Shown: piece after piece, positions 22,421-30,433 of the stretch
How positions within the stretch are numbered: the stretch's first letter is position 1
Layout: each line of letters begins with the position of its first letter
NCBI GenBank assembly: GCA_041690495.1
Contig: JAWLHE010000001.1
Span: 682,001 to 746,000, forward strand
Direction: 5' to 3'
From: DATAAP01 sp041690495
Lineage (GTDB): Bacteria > Pseudomonadota > Alphaproteobacteria > CACIAM-22H2
Length of the DNA stretch: 64,000 bases
Notes under the pieces: generated by a model
Databases searched by the model: none
What the model saw: the letters and a program-made list of their open reading frames with translations, nothing else
What the model was told of the DNA's origin: nothing
Made by a program: the position numbers and the translations under genes

Positions 22421-23352
22421 GGCAGGCGCGCGCCTTCGCCGCGCTCGCCTCGCTGGTGCTGGCAATCATGCCGGGGGCCGAGGTGCCGCGGGCCGTCGCC
22501 CAAGGACTCAGTCTCGGCGCCAGCGGCTCGCGCGATCCGATCGAGATCGTCGCACGCGACGGCATCGAGTGGAACCGCGAGACGCAGCAATATATCGCGC
22601 GCGGCGACGCCCGCGCGACGCAGGCCGAGACGACGGTCGAGGCCGACTTGCTGACGGCCTTCTATCGGGAAGGCGAGACTTCGCGAACCGAGATCTTCCG
22701 CTATCAGGCGGACGGCAATGTGCGCATCTATACGCCGACGCATCGCGCGGTCGGCGACCGCGCAATCTATGACACCGATACGGGCGTTCTGGTCCTGACC
22801 GGCAGGAACCTGAAGCTCACGACGCCGACGGAGGTCATCACGGCGCGCGACGCGCTGGAGTACTGGGACCCGCGTCAGATCGCGGTGGCGCGCGGCGACG
22901 CGCTCGTGGTGACGCAGGACAACCGGCGCATGAAGGCGGATTTGCTGACAGCGCATTTCGTCGATCAGCGCGGCGGCGGTGCCGCGCGGCAAGGCGCGCG
23001 CGGTGCGGCCGCGCCAAGCGGAGCGCAGGCCGACAGCCAGCGGCTGCAGCGCGTCGAGGCGTTCGGAAACGTCCATGTGTCGACCGAGGCCGAGATCGTT
23101 GTCGGCGATCGCGGCGTTTACAACGCGCGGACGGGCATCGCCGTGCTGGCGGGCAATGTCAAGATCACGCGTGGGCAGAACCAGTTGAACGGAGATTACG
23201 CCGAGGTGAACACCAACACAGGTATAAGCCGGCTGCTGAGCCGGCAGGACCAGGCAGGCGACAATCGCGTGCGCGGCCTGTTCGTGCCGGAAAGCCAGAA
23301 GCCGGAAGATCAGTCGCAGCCGTCATCACCGGACAGGCGGCAGCCGCAATGA
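22417..23352 (+). CDS. lptA: LPS transport protein LptA (OstA-like)
   Basis: 311 residues. The N-terminus is a signal peptide ending around VAQG (residues 27-30). The mature protein is a chain of OstA-type beta-jellyroll strands with repeated G-N/D-A or GNV turns (YIARGDARATQAET, QADGNVRIY, AFGNVHVS, LAGNVKITR). It forms the periplasmic bridge carrying LPS to LptD. It is larger than E. coli LptA (185 aa), with an Ala/Gly/Gln-rich insertion at about 186-205 and a disordered tail. ATGA overlaps on both sides couple it to lptC and lptB. Confidence 0.92.
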   Translation: MRQARAFAALASLVLAIMPGAEVPRAVAQGLSLGASGSRDPIEIVARDGIEWNRETQQYIARGDARATQAETTVEADLLTAFYREGETSRTEIFRYQADGNVRIYTPTHRAVGDRAIYDTDTGVLVLTGRNLKLTTPTEVITARDALEYWDPRQIAVARGDALVVTQDNRRMKADLLTAHFVDQRGGGAARQGARGAAAPSGAQADSQRLQRVEAFGNVHVSTEAEIVVGDRGVYNARTGIAVLAGNVKITRGQNQLNGDYAEVNTNTGISRLLSRQDQAGDNRVRGLFVPESQKPEDQSQPSSPDRRQPQ

Positions 23353-24143
23353 CGACGTTGCGCAAACAGGAGAACGGCGCGAATGCCGGCGCGGCGAAGG
23401 GGCCACGTCTGGTCGCGGACAATCCCGGGCTGCTCGCCTCCAATCTCGGCAAGCGATTCAAGAAGCGCCCCGTGGTGCGCGACGTCAGCGTGACCGTGCA
23501 GCGCGGCGAGATCGTCGGCCTGCTCGGACCGAATGGCGCAGGCAAGACCACGTGCTTCTACATGATCACCGGCCTGATCGCACCCGACTACGGCGAGATC
23601 CGGCTGGACGGGACCGACATCACCGACTTGCCGATGTACCGGCGCGCGCGGCTCGGAATCGGCTATCTGCCGCAGGAGCCCTCGATCTTTCGCGGTCTCA
23701 GTGTCGAGCAGAACGTGCGCGCGGTTCTGGAGGTGGTGGAGCCGGATCCGGAGCGACGCGAATCGATGCTCGACGATCTGCTGGCCGAGTTTTCGATCAC
23801 CCATCTCAGGCGGACGCCGGCGCTGGCGCTTTCGGGCGGCGAGCGGCGTCGCGTCGAGATCGCGCGCGCGCTCGCGTCGCAGCCGCACTTCGTGCTGCTC
23901 GACGAGCCGTTCGCGGGTATCGATCCGATCGCCGTCGGCGATATCCGCGAGCTGGTACTGCACCTGAAGGATCGCGGCATCGGCGTGCTCATCACCGACC
24001 ACAATGTGCGGGAGACGCTCGACATCGTCGATCGGGCCTACATCCTTCACGACGGCCAGGTGCTCATGGAAGGCTCGCCGGCCGAGATCGTGTCGCACGA
24101 GGGCGTCAGGCGGGTTTACCTCGGCGAAAGGTTTAGCCTGTAG
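23349..24143 (+). CDS. lptB: LPS export ABC transporter ATPase LptB
   Basis: 264 residues. Walker A is GPNGAGKTT (60-68), the signature is LSGGERRR, and Walker B plus D-loop is LLDEPFAGIDP. The family-specific YLPQEPSIFRGLSVEQN Q-loop region identifies LptB rather than a general ABC ATPase. It powers LPS extraction with LptF and LptG, which are not in this window. About 25 extra N-terminal residues precede the domain. It overlaps lptA by 4 bases and is followed 9 bases later by rpoN, a conserved order. Confidence 0.95.
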   Translation: MTTLRKQENGANAGAAKGPRLVADNPGLLASNLGKRFKKRPVVRDVSVTVQRGEIVGLLGPNGAGKTTCFYMITGLIAPDYGEIRLDGTDITDLPMYRRARLGIGYLPQEPSIFRGLSVEQNVRAVLEVVEPDPERRESMLDDLLAEFSITHLRRTPALALSGGERRRVEIARALASQPHFVLLDEPFAGIDPIAVGDIRELVLHLKDRGIGVLITDHNVRETLDIVDRAYILHDGQVLMEGSPAEIVSHEGVRRVYLGERFSL

Positions 24144-24152
24144 GCACTTGCC

Positions 24153-25646
24153 ATGGCCATAACGCCCCGGCTAGATCTCCGCCAGACCCAGTCTCTGGTG
24201 ATGACTCCGCAATTGCAGCAGGCGATCAAGCTGCTGCAACTGTCGAATCTCGAGGTCGCCGCTTTCGTCGAGCAGGAGATCGAGCAGAACCCGCTGCTCG
24301 AGCGCGACGATGGCCACGGTGAGGGCGAGCCTGGCGGCGACGTCGAGCGCGACGGGCAACCCGACAGCGGGAGCGCGGAGGCCGGGCTGCTCGATCCGAT
24401 CGACGGCCGCGGTGCCGAAGCGACCGAGGCGCCGCTCGATGCGGACTTCGGCAATGTCTGGTCGGAGGAAGGCGATTCGGCTTTCGCAGATTGGCGGGGC
24501 AAGGGCGGTCGCGCGGATTTCGAGGATTCCGAGATCGGCCTGGAACAGACCTTGTCGCGCGAGCTGTCGCTGCGCGAGCATCTGCTGTCCCAGCTCAATG
24601 TCGACGTGGTCGACCCGGTCGATCGCATCATCGCCACGCATCTGATCGACCTGCTCGACGATGCCGGCTATCTGACCGGCGACATAGAGCAGGTCGCCGA
24701 AATTCTGAAATGCGACATCGCACGAGTTCAGGCGACGCTTGAGAACCTGCAACGCCTCGATCCGCCTGGCGTCTTCGCGCGCAGTCTCAAGGAATGCCTG
24801 GCGCTGCAGCTCCGCGACCGCAACCGGCTCGACCCGGCAATGGCGGCCCTGCTCGAGCATCTCGACCTGCTGGTGCGGCGCGACATTTCGGCGCTGACGC
24901 GCATCTGTGGCGTCGGCGCCGAAGACATCGCCGAGATGGTCGCCGAGATCAAGGCGCTCAACCCGAAGCCCGGCCTGGCATTCGATGCCACGGTCGCACA
25001 GCCGGTCGTGCCCGACGTGATCATGAGGCCGGCATCGGACGGCGAATGGATCGTCGAGCTGAACCAGGACACGCTGCCTCGTGTCCTGATCAACACGCGC
25101 TACTACGCGCGCGTCAGCAAGGAGGCGCGCAACAAGAACGAGAAGGAATTCATCGTCGAGCGCTTCAACGCGGCCAACTGGCTGGTGAAGTCGCTCCATC
25201 AGCGTGCGCAGACGATCCTGAAGGTCGCCACCGAGATCGTGCGCCAGCAGGACGCGTTCTTTCGCCACGGCGTGCAGCATCTGCGCCCGCTGGTCCTGCG
25301 GGACATCGCCACGGCGATCTCGATGCATGAATCGACGGTAAGCCGCGTGACGACCAACAAGTATCTCGCGGCGCCGCACGGCATTTACGAGCTGAAATAC
25401 TTTTTCACCTCCGCGATCGCCAATGTCGAGGGCGGAGAGGCGCATTCCGCCGAGGCGGTACGGGCCCGGATCAAGACCTTGATCGACTCAGAGATGGCCG
25501 ACGACGTGCTGTCGGATGACAAGCTGGTCGACATGCTGCGCCGGGATGGCGTCGATATCGCCCGGCGCACGGTGGCTAAGTATCGGGAAGCGTTGCGTAT
25601 TCCTTCGTCCGTGCAGCGCCGGCGGGAGAAGAATTTCGGCGTCTGA
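24153..25646 (+). CDS. rpoN: RNA polymerase sigma-54 factor
   Basis: 497 residues. Region I is Gln/Leu-rich (LDLRQTQSLVMTPQLQQAIK), followed by an acidic region II (about 50-120), a core-binding region and a DNA-binding region III with the helix-turn-helix (MHESTVSRVTTNKY). The diagnostic RpoN box ARRTVAKYRE is at 470-479. It directs transcription from -24/-12 promoters with AAA+ activators, notably for nitrogen use. It sits 9 bases downstream of lptB and probably reads through from the LPS operon. Confidence 0.97.
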   Translation: MAITPRLDLRQTQSLVMTPQLQQAIKLLQLSNLEVAAFVEQEIEQNPLLERDDGHGEGEPGGDVERDGQPDSGSAEAGLLDPIDGRGAEATEAPLDADFGNVWSEEGDSAFADWRGKGGRADFEDSEIGLEQTLSRELSLREHLLSQLNVDVVDPVDRIIATHLIDLLDDAGYLTGDIEQVAEILKCDIARVQATLENLQRLDPPGVFARSLKECLALQLRDRNRLDPAMAALLEHLDLLVRRDISALTRICGVGAEDIAEMVAEIKALNPKPGLAFDATVAQPVVPDVIMRPASDGEWIVELNQDTLPRVLINTRYYARVSKEARNKNEKEFIVERFNAANWLVKSLHQRAQTILKVATEIVRQQDAFFRHGVQHLRPLVLRDIATAISMHESTVSRVTTNKYLAAPHGIYELKYFFTSAIANVEGGEAHSAEAVRARIKTLIDSEMADDVLSDDKLVDMLRRDGVDIARRTVAKYREALRIPSSVQRRREKNFGV

Positions 25647-25711
25647 AGCGTGGCCTTATGGTCACAACTGCAGGCGGAACTTGCCAAGCAGAGTCGTTAG
25701 GCCTACGTCTA

Positions 25712-25740
25712 TTGACTACGCATGACCCCAACTCTATGGT
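25712..25740 (+). promoter_or_regulatory. Candidate sigma-70 promoter for hpf-ptsN
   Basis: TTGACT (25712-25717), 17-base spacer, TATGGT (25735-25740), 75 bases ahead of the hpf start. It would let hpf and ptsN be expressed apart from rpoN. Match is 5/6 and 4/6 to consensus. Confidence 0.55.
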
Positions 25741-25814
25741 CCGCGGCCTTGCAGGTAACCGGCCTGACCGATGGCGGCAGGCGCGCAATGGCATCAGCCA
25801 ATCATAATTGACTC

Positions 25815-26417
25815 ATGCAGCCTTCAGTGAGCGGCAAGCATATCGACGTGGGCGACGCGCTGCGCGGCCATGTTTCCGCGACGCTGGCGGCAACGGTCGA
25901 GCGCCACTTCGGCAGCGCAATTGAGGCGAAGGTTTCGTTCGCGCGCGAGCGGCATCTCTTCCGCACAGACATTTCGGTCCATGTCGCGCGCGGGCTGCTG
26001 GTGCAGAGCCATGGCGAGGCTTCGGACGCATACGCTGCGTTCGACGGCGCGATCGAGCGGCTCGAGACGCGGCTGCAACGCTACAAGGGCCGCCTGATCG
26101 GACGGCGCAAGGATCGGCCGTCGATAGAGGAACAGCGCGAGACCGCGCAACATTATGTCCTGGCGGCAGATGCGGCCGAGGTCGCCGAGGATCCCGAGCA
26201 CGGGAAACCCGCGATCGTGGCGGAGCTGGTCTCCGAAATCGAATCCCTCAGCGTCGGCGAGGCCGTCATGCGGCTCGACTTGGGCGAACTGCCCGTCTTG
26301 ATGTTCCGCAATCGCTCGCACGGCCGCCTCAACGTGGTCTATCGTCGCAGCGACGGAACGGTCGGGTGGGTCGACCCGCAAGCGGCGCCGGCATCCTACA
26401 GCAACAGCGCGGCCTGA
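25815..26417 (+). CDS. hpf: Ribosome hibernation promoting factor (long form)
   Basis: 200 residues. The N-terminal S30AE/YfiA domain (about 1-105) binds the ribosome decoding region. A linker is followed by the C-terminal dimerisation domain (LPVLMFRNRSHGRLNVVYRR), which marks the long form able to make 100S dimers alone. It lies between rpoN and ptsN as in many proteobacteria. Expression in stationary phase or nitrogen stress is typical of the family, but no such signal was seen beyond the sigma-70-like promoter. Confidence 0.93.
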   Translation: MQPSVSGKHIDVGDALRGHVSATLAATVERHFGSAIEAKVSFARERHLFRTDISVHVARGLLVQSHGEASDAYAAFDGAIERLETRLQRYKGRLIGRRKDRPSIEEQRETAQHYVLAADAAEVAEDPEHGKPAIVAELVSEIESLSVGEAVMRLDLGELPVLMFRNRSHGRLNVVYRRSDGTVGWVDPQAAPASYSNSAA

Positions 26418-26425
26418 AGGCTCAA

Positions 26426-26893
26426 ATGGAAATCTCTGATCTTCTGACTCCGAGCGCGGTGATCGCCAACCTGCGGGTGACCAGCAAGAAGCAGGCCCTT
26501 CAGGAACTTGCGAAGAAGGCGGCGGAGCTGACCGGCGAGAACGAGCGCGCAATCTTCGACGTGCTGATCGAGCGCGAGCGTCTGGGTACCACCGGAGTCG
26601 GCGGCGGCATTGCCATTCCTCACGGCAAGCTGCCGCGGATCACGCGGCTGTACGGGGTGTTCGCGCGGCTTGAGAAGCCGGTCGATTTTGAGTCAATCGA
26701 CGAGCAACCGGTCGATCTCATCTTTCTGCTGCTCGCGCCGGGCGCCGCCGGCGCCGATCATCTGAAGGCGCTGGCGCGCGTGTCGCGTCTGCTGCGGGAC
26801 CGCAAGGTTTGCGAGAAGCTGCGCGGCTCCGATACGGCGGATGCGCTCTATGCGCTCCTGACCGAGCACGCCGCGAGCAGCCACGCCGCCTGA
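26426..26893 (+). CDS. ptsN: PTS IIA-like nitrogen regulatory protein PtsN
   Basis: 155 residues from the ATG at 26426; the in-frame 20 residues upstream overlap hpf and are not family-like. The single EIIA-Ntr domain has its phosphorylated His66 in GGIAIPHGKLP. It takes phosphate from NPr in the nitrogen PTS and regulates potassium, nitrogen and carbon pathways by binding partners rather than by moving sugar. The position just after hpf and rpoN is the conserved one. No sugar permease is nearby. Confidence 0.94.
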   Translation: MEISDLLTPSAVIANLRVTSKKQALQELAKKAAELTGENERAIFDVLIERERLGTTGVGGGIAIPHGKLPRITRLYGVFARLEKPVDFESIDEQPVDLIFLLLAPGAAGADHLKALARVSRLLRDRKVCEKLRGSDTADALYALLTEHAASSHAA

Positions 26894-26917
26894 GCGGCGA
26901 CATTTCGGGGGCGCGCC

Positions 26918-27133
26918 CTAATGGGCGCTGAGCGGCTCGAGGCCATGCTGGCGCACGAGCGCCATGGCAACGTCGTAGGAGTCCGCCACGGCGAGTTCCG
27001 TGCCGTCTGCGGCATGAATCCCCACGACCCGCCGGCCGTCGCGCATCACCGGCTTGAGATAGGCGATGTCCTGCATGCCGAGCGCGGCGAAATCCTGCGC
27101 CGACATCCGAATGAAGGCGGTCTGTCTGTCCAT
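26918..27133 (-). CDS. DUF1150 family protein
   Basis: 71 residues. The small domain matches DUF1150, which in alphaproteobacteria is repeatedly found beside small heat-shock protein genes; the motif order LGMQDIAYLKPV, then GIHAADGTELAVADS and a final Ala/Leu helix is seen. Function unknown. It lies 23 bases downstream of hsp20 on the same strand and probably shares its heat-shock message, so a role tied to protein damage is a reasonable inference. Start ATG 27133. Longer upstream extensions run through hsp20 in another frame and are rejected. Confidence 0.85.
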   Translation of the reverse strand: MDRQTAFIRMSAQDFAALGMQDIAYLKPVMRDGRRVVGIHAADGTELAVADSYDVAMALVRQHGLEPLSAH

Positions 27134-27156
27134 ATTCGATGCTCCTCGACGTCCCT

Positions 27157-27618
27157 TCAGGCGGCGTCGATCGTCTTGATTTTCGCGCTGCGCGGCGCCT
27201 TGGCCTCGCCGACTGCGATCTCGATCTTCTTGATCTTCGCTTCGGCCGGCGGCCGCGAAAGCTTGATGTGAAGCAGGCCGTTGGCCAGCGCCGCTCCTGT
27301 CACCTCGATGCCCTCGGCGAGGACGAAGCTGCGTTGGAACTGCCGCGCGGCAATGCCGCGATGCAGGAACACGCGACCTGAGTCCTCGCTCTGCTTGCCG
27401 CGGATGACGAGCTGGTTGTCCTCCACCTGCACCGAGAGCTCGTCCTGGCCGAAGCCGGCCACTGCCAGCGTGATGCGGAACCCGGTTTCGCCGATCTGCT
27501 CGATATTGTAGGGCGGATATCCCTCGGCCGCCGTTTTGGATATGCGGTCCAGGGTGCGCTCGAACTGGTCGAATCCGAGCAGCAGCGGGTGATTGAACAG
27601 GGAAAGCCTTGTCGACAT
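27157..27618 (-). CDS. Small heat-shock protein, Hsp20/alpha-crystallin (IbpA-like)
   Basis: 153 residues. The start at 27618 is fixed by a strong AAGGAGG ribosome site 8 bases upstream, rejecting a longer reading to 27681. The N-terminal phenylalanine-bearing arm (FNHPLLLGFDQFERTL) is followed by the alpha-crystallin domain with the PPYNIEQ strand, LAVAGF, and the terminal A-x-x-x-G-L motif (ALANGLLHIKL). It holds unfolding proteins in an ATP-independent way. Upstream are an RpoH-like promoter and a ROSE-like hairpin that hides the ribosome site. Canonical alphaproteobacterial type A sHsp. Confidence 0.95.
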   Translation of the reverse strand: MSTRLSLFNHPLLLGFDQFERTLDRISKTAAEGYPPYNIEQIGETGFRITLAVAGFGQDELSVQVEDNQLVIRGKQSEDSGRVFLHRGIAARQFQRSFVLAEGIEVTGAALANGLLHIKLSRPPAEAKIKKIEIAVGEAKAPRSAKIKTIDAA

Positions 27619-27710
27619 CGGGCATCCTCCTTTACTGAGCAATGCCAAAGGTTTAGTCCGGCGGGTCCCGCCAGGACGCACCGGTCGGCAGCCCCGAAGG
27701 CACCACCGAC
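27619..27710 (-). promoter_or_regulatory. ROSE-like RNA thermometer in the hsp20 leader
   Basis: On the minus strand the leader forms hairpins at 27684-27710 and 27660-27672 and a final one at 27621-27646. In the last, GGCA pairs with TGCC and the conserved TTGCT pairs with AGGAG of the ribosome site, with one G-G mismatch in the centre. This is the arrangement known for ROSE elements, where heat melts the helix and exposes the Shine-Dalgarno. Confidence 0.78.
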
Positions 27711-27717
27711 AGTGGGT

Positions 27718-27746
27718 ATATGGGGCGATTTGCCGAACCGATCAAG
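27718..27746 (-). promoter_or_regulatory. RpoH (sigma-32)-type promoter of hsp20-DUF1150
   Basis: On the minus strand: CTTGATC (27746-27740), 14-base spacer, CCCCATAT (27725-27718). The -10 part is a perfect match to the heat-shock consensus CCCCATNT and the -35 matches CTTGAAA at 5 of 7. The start point would fall near 27710, just at the first leader hairpin. Confidence 0.75.
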
Positions 27747-27822
27747 GCCGCGCCCGCCCCACCCGGGAACGGCAGTAGCTGCCCCCCGTTTTGCAAGCAA
27801 TGCAGGGAGCCAGGGATTGGCG

Positions 27823-29346
27823 ATGAACAGTGTGATCCAGCGCACGCGTTCGCTGTGGATGGATTGGGGCCCCCTCGAAACCGCACCGCCGCCCGGTGAG
27901 GATTTGCGCGCGGACGTCGTCGTCGTCGGTGCCGGCATTGTCGGGGTTTCGACCGCCTATCTTCTTGCGCGCGCGGGCCAAAGCGTCGTCGTCCTCGACA
28001 GCGGCCCGATCGGCGGCGGCATGACGGCGCGAACCACCGCCCACCTCTCGGCCGCGCTCGATGACCGCTACGAGGAGCTGATCAGGCTGCGCGGTCTGGA
28101 CCAGGCGCGGCTCGCGGCGGAGAGCCACATGTCGGCGATCGACCTGATCGAGCAGATCCAGGACGCCGAGCAGATCGACTGCGACTTCGCCCGTATCGAC
28201 GGTTACCTTTTCCGTGCGCCGGGCGACGATCCGGAGATCCTGGTCCGCGAGATCGATGCGGTGCACCGTGTCGGTCTTCGCGACGTGGACTGGGCCGATC
28301 GGGCGCCCATAGCGGGCGTCGATACCGGCCGCTGCCTGCGCTTTGCGCGAATGGGACGGTTTCATCCGCTCAAATACCTCGCCGGGCTCGTGCGTGCGGT
28401 CCGGCGCGACGGCGGGCGCTTTTTCAGCGCGCGCGTCGTCGCGGTAAGCGGCGACGGCACGGCCGTCGTCGAAACCGACGGCGGCCGCCGTGTCACTGCC
28501 CGTGCGGCGGTCGTGGCGACGAACTCGCCGATCAACGACAAGGTCTCGATCCACACCAAGCAGGCGCCCTATCGCACCTATGTCGTTGCGGCGCCCGTGC
28601 CGCGCGGGTCCGTCGTCGACGCGCTGTACTGGGACACCACGGATCCCTATCACTACGTCCGCCTGCAGCCAGGCGACGAACGCGACGTGCTGATCGCTGG
28701 CGGCGAGGATCACAAGACCGGTCAGGCCGACGACATGGACTCGCGCTTCGCCCGGCTGGAGGCGTGGACGCGCGAGCGCTTTCCCGGAATCGGGGATTTC
28801 GCCTGGCGCTGGTCCGGGCAGGTGATGGAGCCGGTCGACTATGTCGGCTTCATCGGCCGCAACCCGGGCGATGCACCCAGCATCCATATTGCGACGGGCG
28901 ACTCGGGCATGGGCATCACCCATGGAACGATCGCGGGGATGACCATCTCTGACCTGATTCTGGGCCGTGATTGCCGCTGGGCGAAGCTCTACGATCCGGC
29001 GCGCGTCACCGCGAAGGCGAGCGGCGATTTCGTCAGCGAGAACCTCAATGTCGCGGCGCAGTTTGCCGATTACATCACTGGTGGCGACGTCTCCTCGCTG
29101 CGCGCGCTGCAACCGGGCCAGGGCGCCGTCGTGCGCCGCGGCCTGCGCAAGGTCGCCGTCTATCGCGACGAAGACGGCATGCTGCACGAGCATTCGGCGA
29201 TCTGCACCCATCTCGGCTGCATCGTTTCGTGGAATCCGCTCGAGGGATGCTGGGATTGCCCGTGCCATGGCTCGCAGTTCGCGCCGGACGGCACGCCGAT
29301 CAACGGCCCTGCGTTCAAGCCGCTGGCAAGCGTCGAGCGGGATTAG
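27823..29346 (+). CDS. FAD-dependent oxidoreductase with C-terminal Rieske domain
   Basis: 507 residues from the ATG at 27823. The N-terminal DAO-type flavoprotein domain opens with the dinucleotide-binding turn VVVGAGIVGVSTAYLLARAG (about 33-52). The C-terminal 100 residues form a Rieske 2Fe-2S domain with CTHLGC and CPCHGS ligand boxes. Electrons could pass from substrate to FAD to the cluster. Fusions of this type are widespread, but the substrate is unknown. It is divergent from hsp20 and shares a 204-base promoter region with it. It converges on the HAD gene with 3 bases between. Confidence 0.9.
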   Translation: MNSVIQRTRSLWMDWGPLETAPPPGEDLRADVVVVGAGIVGVSTAYLLARAGQSVVVLDSGPIGGGMTARTTAHLSAALDDRYEELIRLRGLDQARLAAESHMSAIDLIEQIQDAEQIDCDFARIDGYLFRAPGDDPEILVREIDAVHRVGLRDVDWADRAPIAGVDTGRCLRFARMGRFHPLKYLAGLVRAVRRDGGRFFSARVVAVSGDGTAVVETDGGRRVTARAAVVATNSPINDKVSIHTKQAPYRTYVVAAPVPRGSVVDALYWDTTDPYHYVRLQPGDERDVLIAGGEDHKTGQADDMDSRFARLEAWTRERFPGIGDFAWRWSGQVMEPVDYVGFIGRNPGDAPSIHIATGDSGMGITHGTIAGMTISDLILGRDCRWAKLYDPARVTAKASGDFVSENLNVAAQFADYITGGDVSSLRALQPGQGAVVRRGLRKVAVYRDEDGMLHEHSAICTHLGCIVSWNPLEGCWDCPCHGSQFAPDGTPINGPAFKPLASVERD

Positions 29347-29349
29347 GCC

Positions 29350-30150
29350 CTAGGCGCCGCGCGCGCGGAGCACCAGCCCTGCCATCTCGGCAAAGCCGTC
29401 GCCGGCCCGCGCGCGCGTCACATAGGCCGGCCGCGTGGCGAGGCGGTCCGCGAAATCCATGACATTGGCGACGCCGACGGAAACAGGGAAGAACCCGAAC
29501 ATCGGCGCGTCGTTCGGCGAATCGCCGATGAACAGGCACGATTCGCGCTCGCGGTCGAGATCGAGGGCAAAGACCTCGCGCATCATCACGCGCGTCATCG
29601 CCAGCTTGTCGAAATCCCCGAACCAGCCATTGACGTGGATCGAACTCACCTTGGCGTGGGCCCCGGCGGCGGCGAACAGGCCGACGATGCGGTCGATGGC
29701 CGACGGAGGAAGCGGTCCGACATCCTCGGCGAAATCGACGGCGAGATCGGCCTCGCGATAAGGCTGGTCGCTGGCAATGCCGGCGCCCGGCACCGCGGCC
29801 AGGATCTTCTCGCGCAGGGCCGCGAGCCGCCGCCGCCCGTTGGCGCGCTCGTGCTCGTCGAGCCAGAAGCGCCGGCGCATGACACGGCGCACACGGTCAT
29901 AGTGGAAATAGAGCGCGCCGTTCTCGCCGACCACGCCGGCCACCGGCCACATGCGCGCGATGTGATCGCACCACCCCGCCGGCCGTCCGGTAATCGGCAC
30001 CACCTGCAGGCCGGCCTGTTCGAGCGCCTCCAGCGCGGCATAGGCCCGAGCGGTGAGACGTCCCTCGGTCGTCAGCGTGTCGTCGATATCGCACAGAATG
30101 AAGCGCAGGCGACGAAGCTCGCCGGCGGGAATCTCGCCGAATGGTCGCAA
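29350..30150 (-). CDS. HAD-IIB family phosphatase
   Basis: 266 residues from a TTG at 30150 with GGAGG 8 bases upstream. The family normally begins M-R-P, matching the LRPFGE here, whereas the longer reading to 30312 goes through an AT-rich leader. Motif I is DIDDTLTT, motif II the Thr in PITGRP, and motifs III/IV are the Lys in DFDKLA and GDSPNDAPMF. The cap placement is that of HAD-IIB enzymes (sucrose-phosphate or mannosyl-phosphoglycerate phosphatase group). A sugar phosphate is likely, but no trehalose, sucrose or glycerate genes are adjacent. Confidence 0.85.
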   Translation of the reverse strand: MRPFGEIPAGELRRLRFILCDIDDTLTTEGRLTARAYAALEALEQAGLQVVPITGRPAGWCDHIARMWPVAGVVGENGALYFHYDRVRRVMRRRFWLDEHERANGRRRLAALREKILAAVPGAGIASDQPYREADLAVDFAEDVGPLPPSAIDRIVGLFAAAGAHAKVSSIHVNGWFGDFDKLAMTRVMMREVFALDLDRERESCLFIGDSPNDAPMFGFFPVSVGVANVMDFADRLATRPAYVTRARAGDGFAEMAGLVLRARGA

Positions 30151-30270
30151 CAGATATCCCTCCAGGACCGCAAGTGAGCCGCGAGTATAGGACGGCCATT
30201 TTCCAAAGCCAGTCTCCGGCCTCTTGGCGGCTATGGCATCGGTGCGCGCGCCTGTGGGTGCCGCACAGCA

Positions 30271-30433
30271 TTTATGAATAATAATATAAATATATGTTTG
30301 CCGAACGATCAATATACATTACAACCGGCGGTAATAAAACCTGAATTAGGTTAAATCGAATACATCGCGTTGACACTTTGTTAACCAAGATCATCAAGGC
30401 TCCTCGCGTCACGACACAGTATTTGGGAGCAAA
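30271..30433. promoter_or_regulatory. AT-rich intergenic regulatory region
   Basis: Far lower GC than its surroundings (runs such as AATAATATAAATATATG near 30280). It lies between the HAD gene and the beta-helix gene. TTGACA at 30370-30375 is a good -35 for the beta-helix gene, but the hexamer 17 bases on (ATCAAG) is a poor -10. The composition suggests DNA bending or binding by H-NS/MucR-type proteins. Confidence 0.5.
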
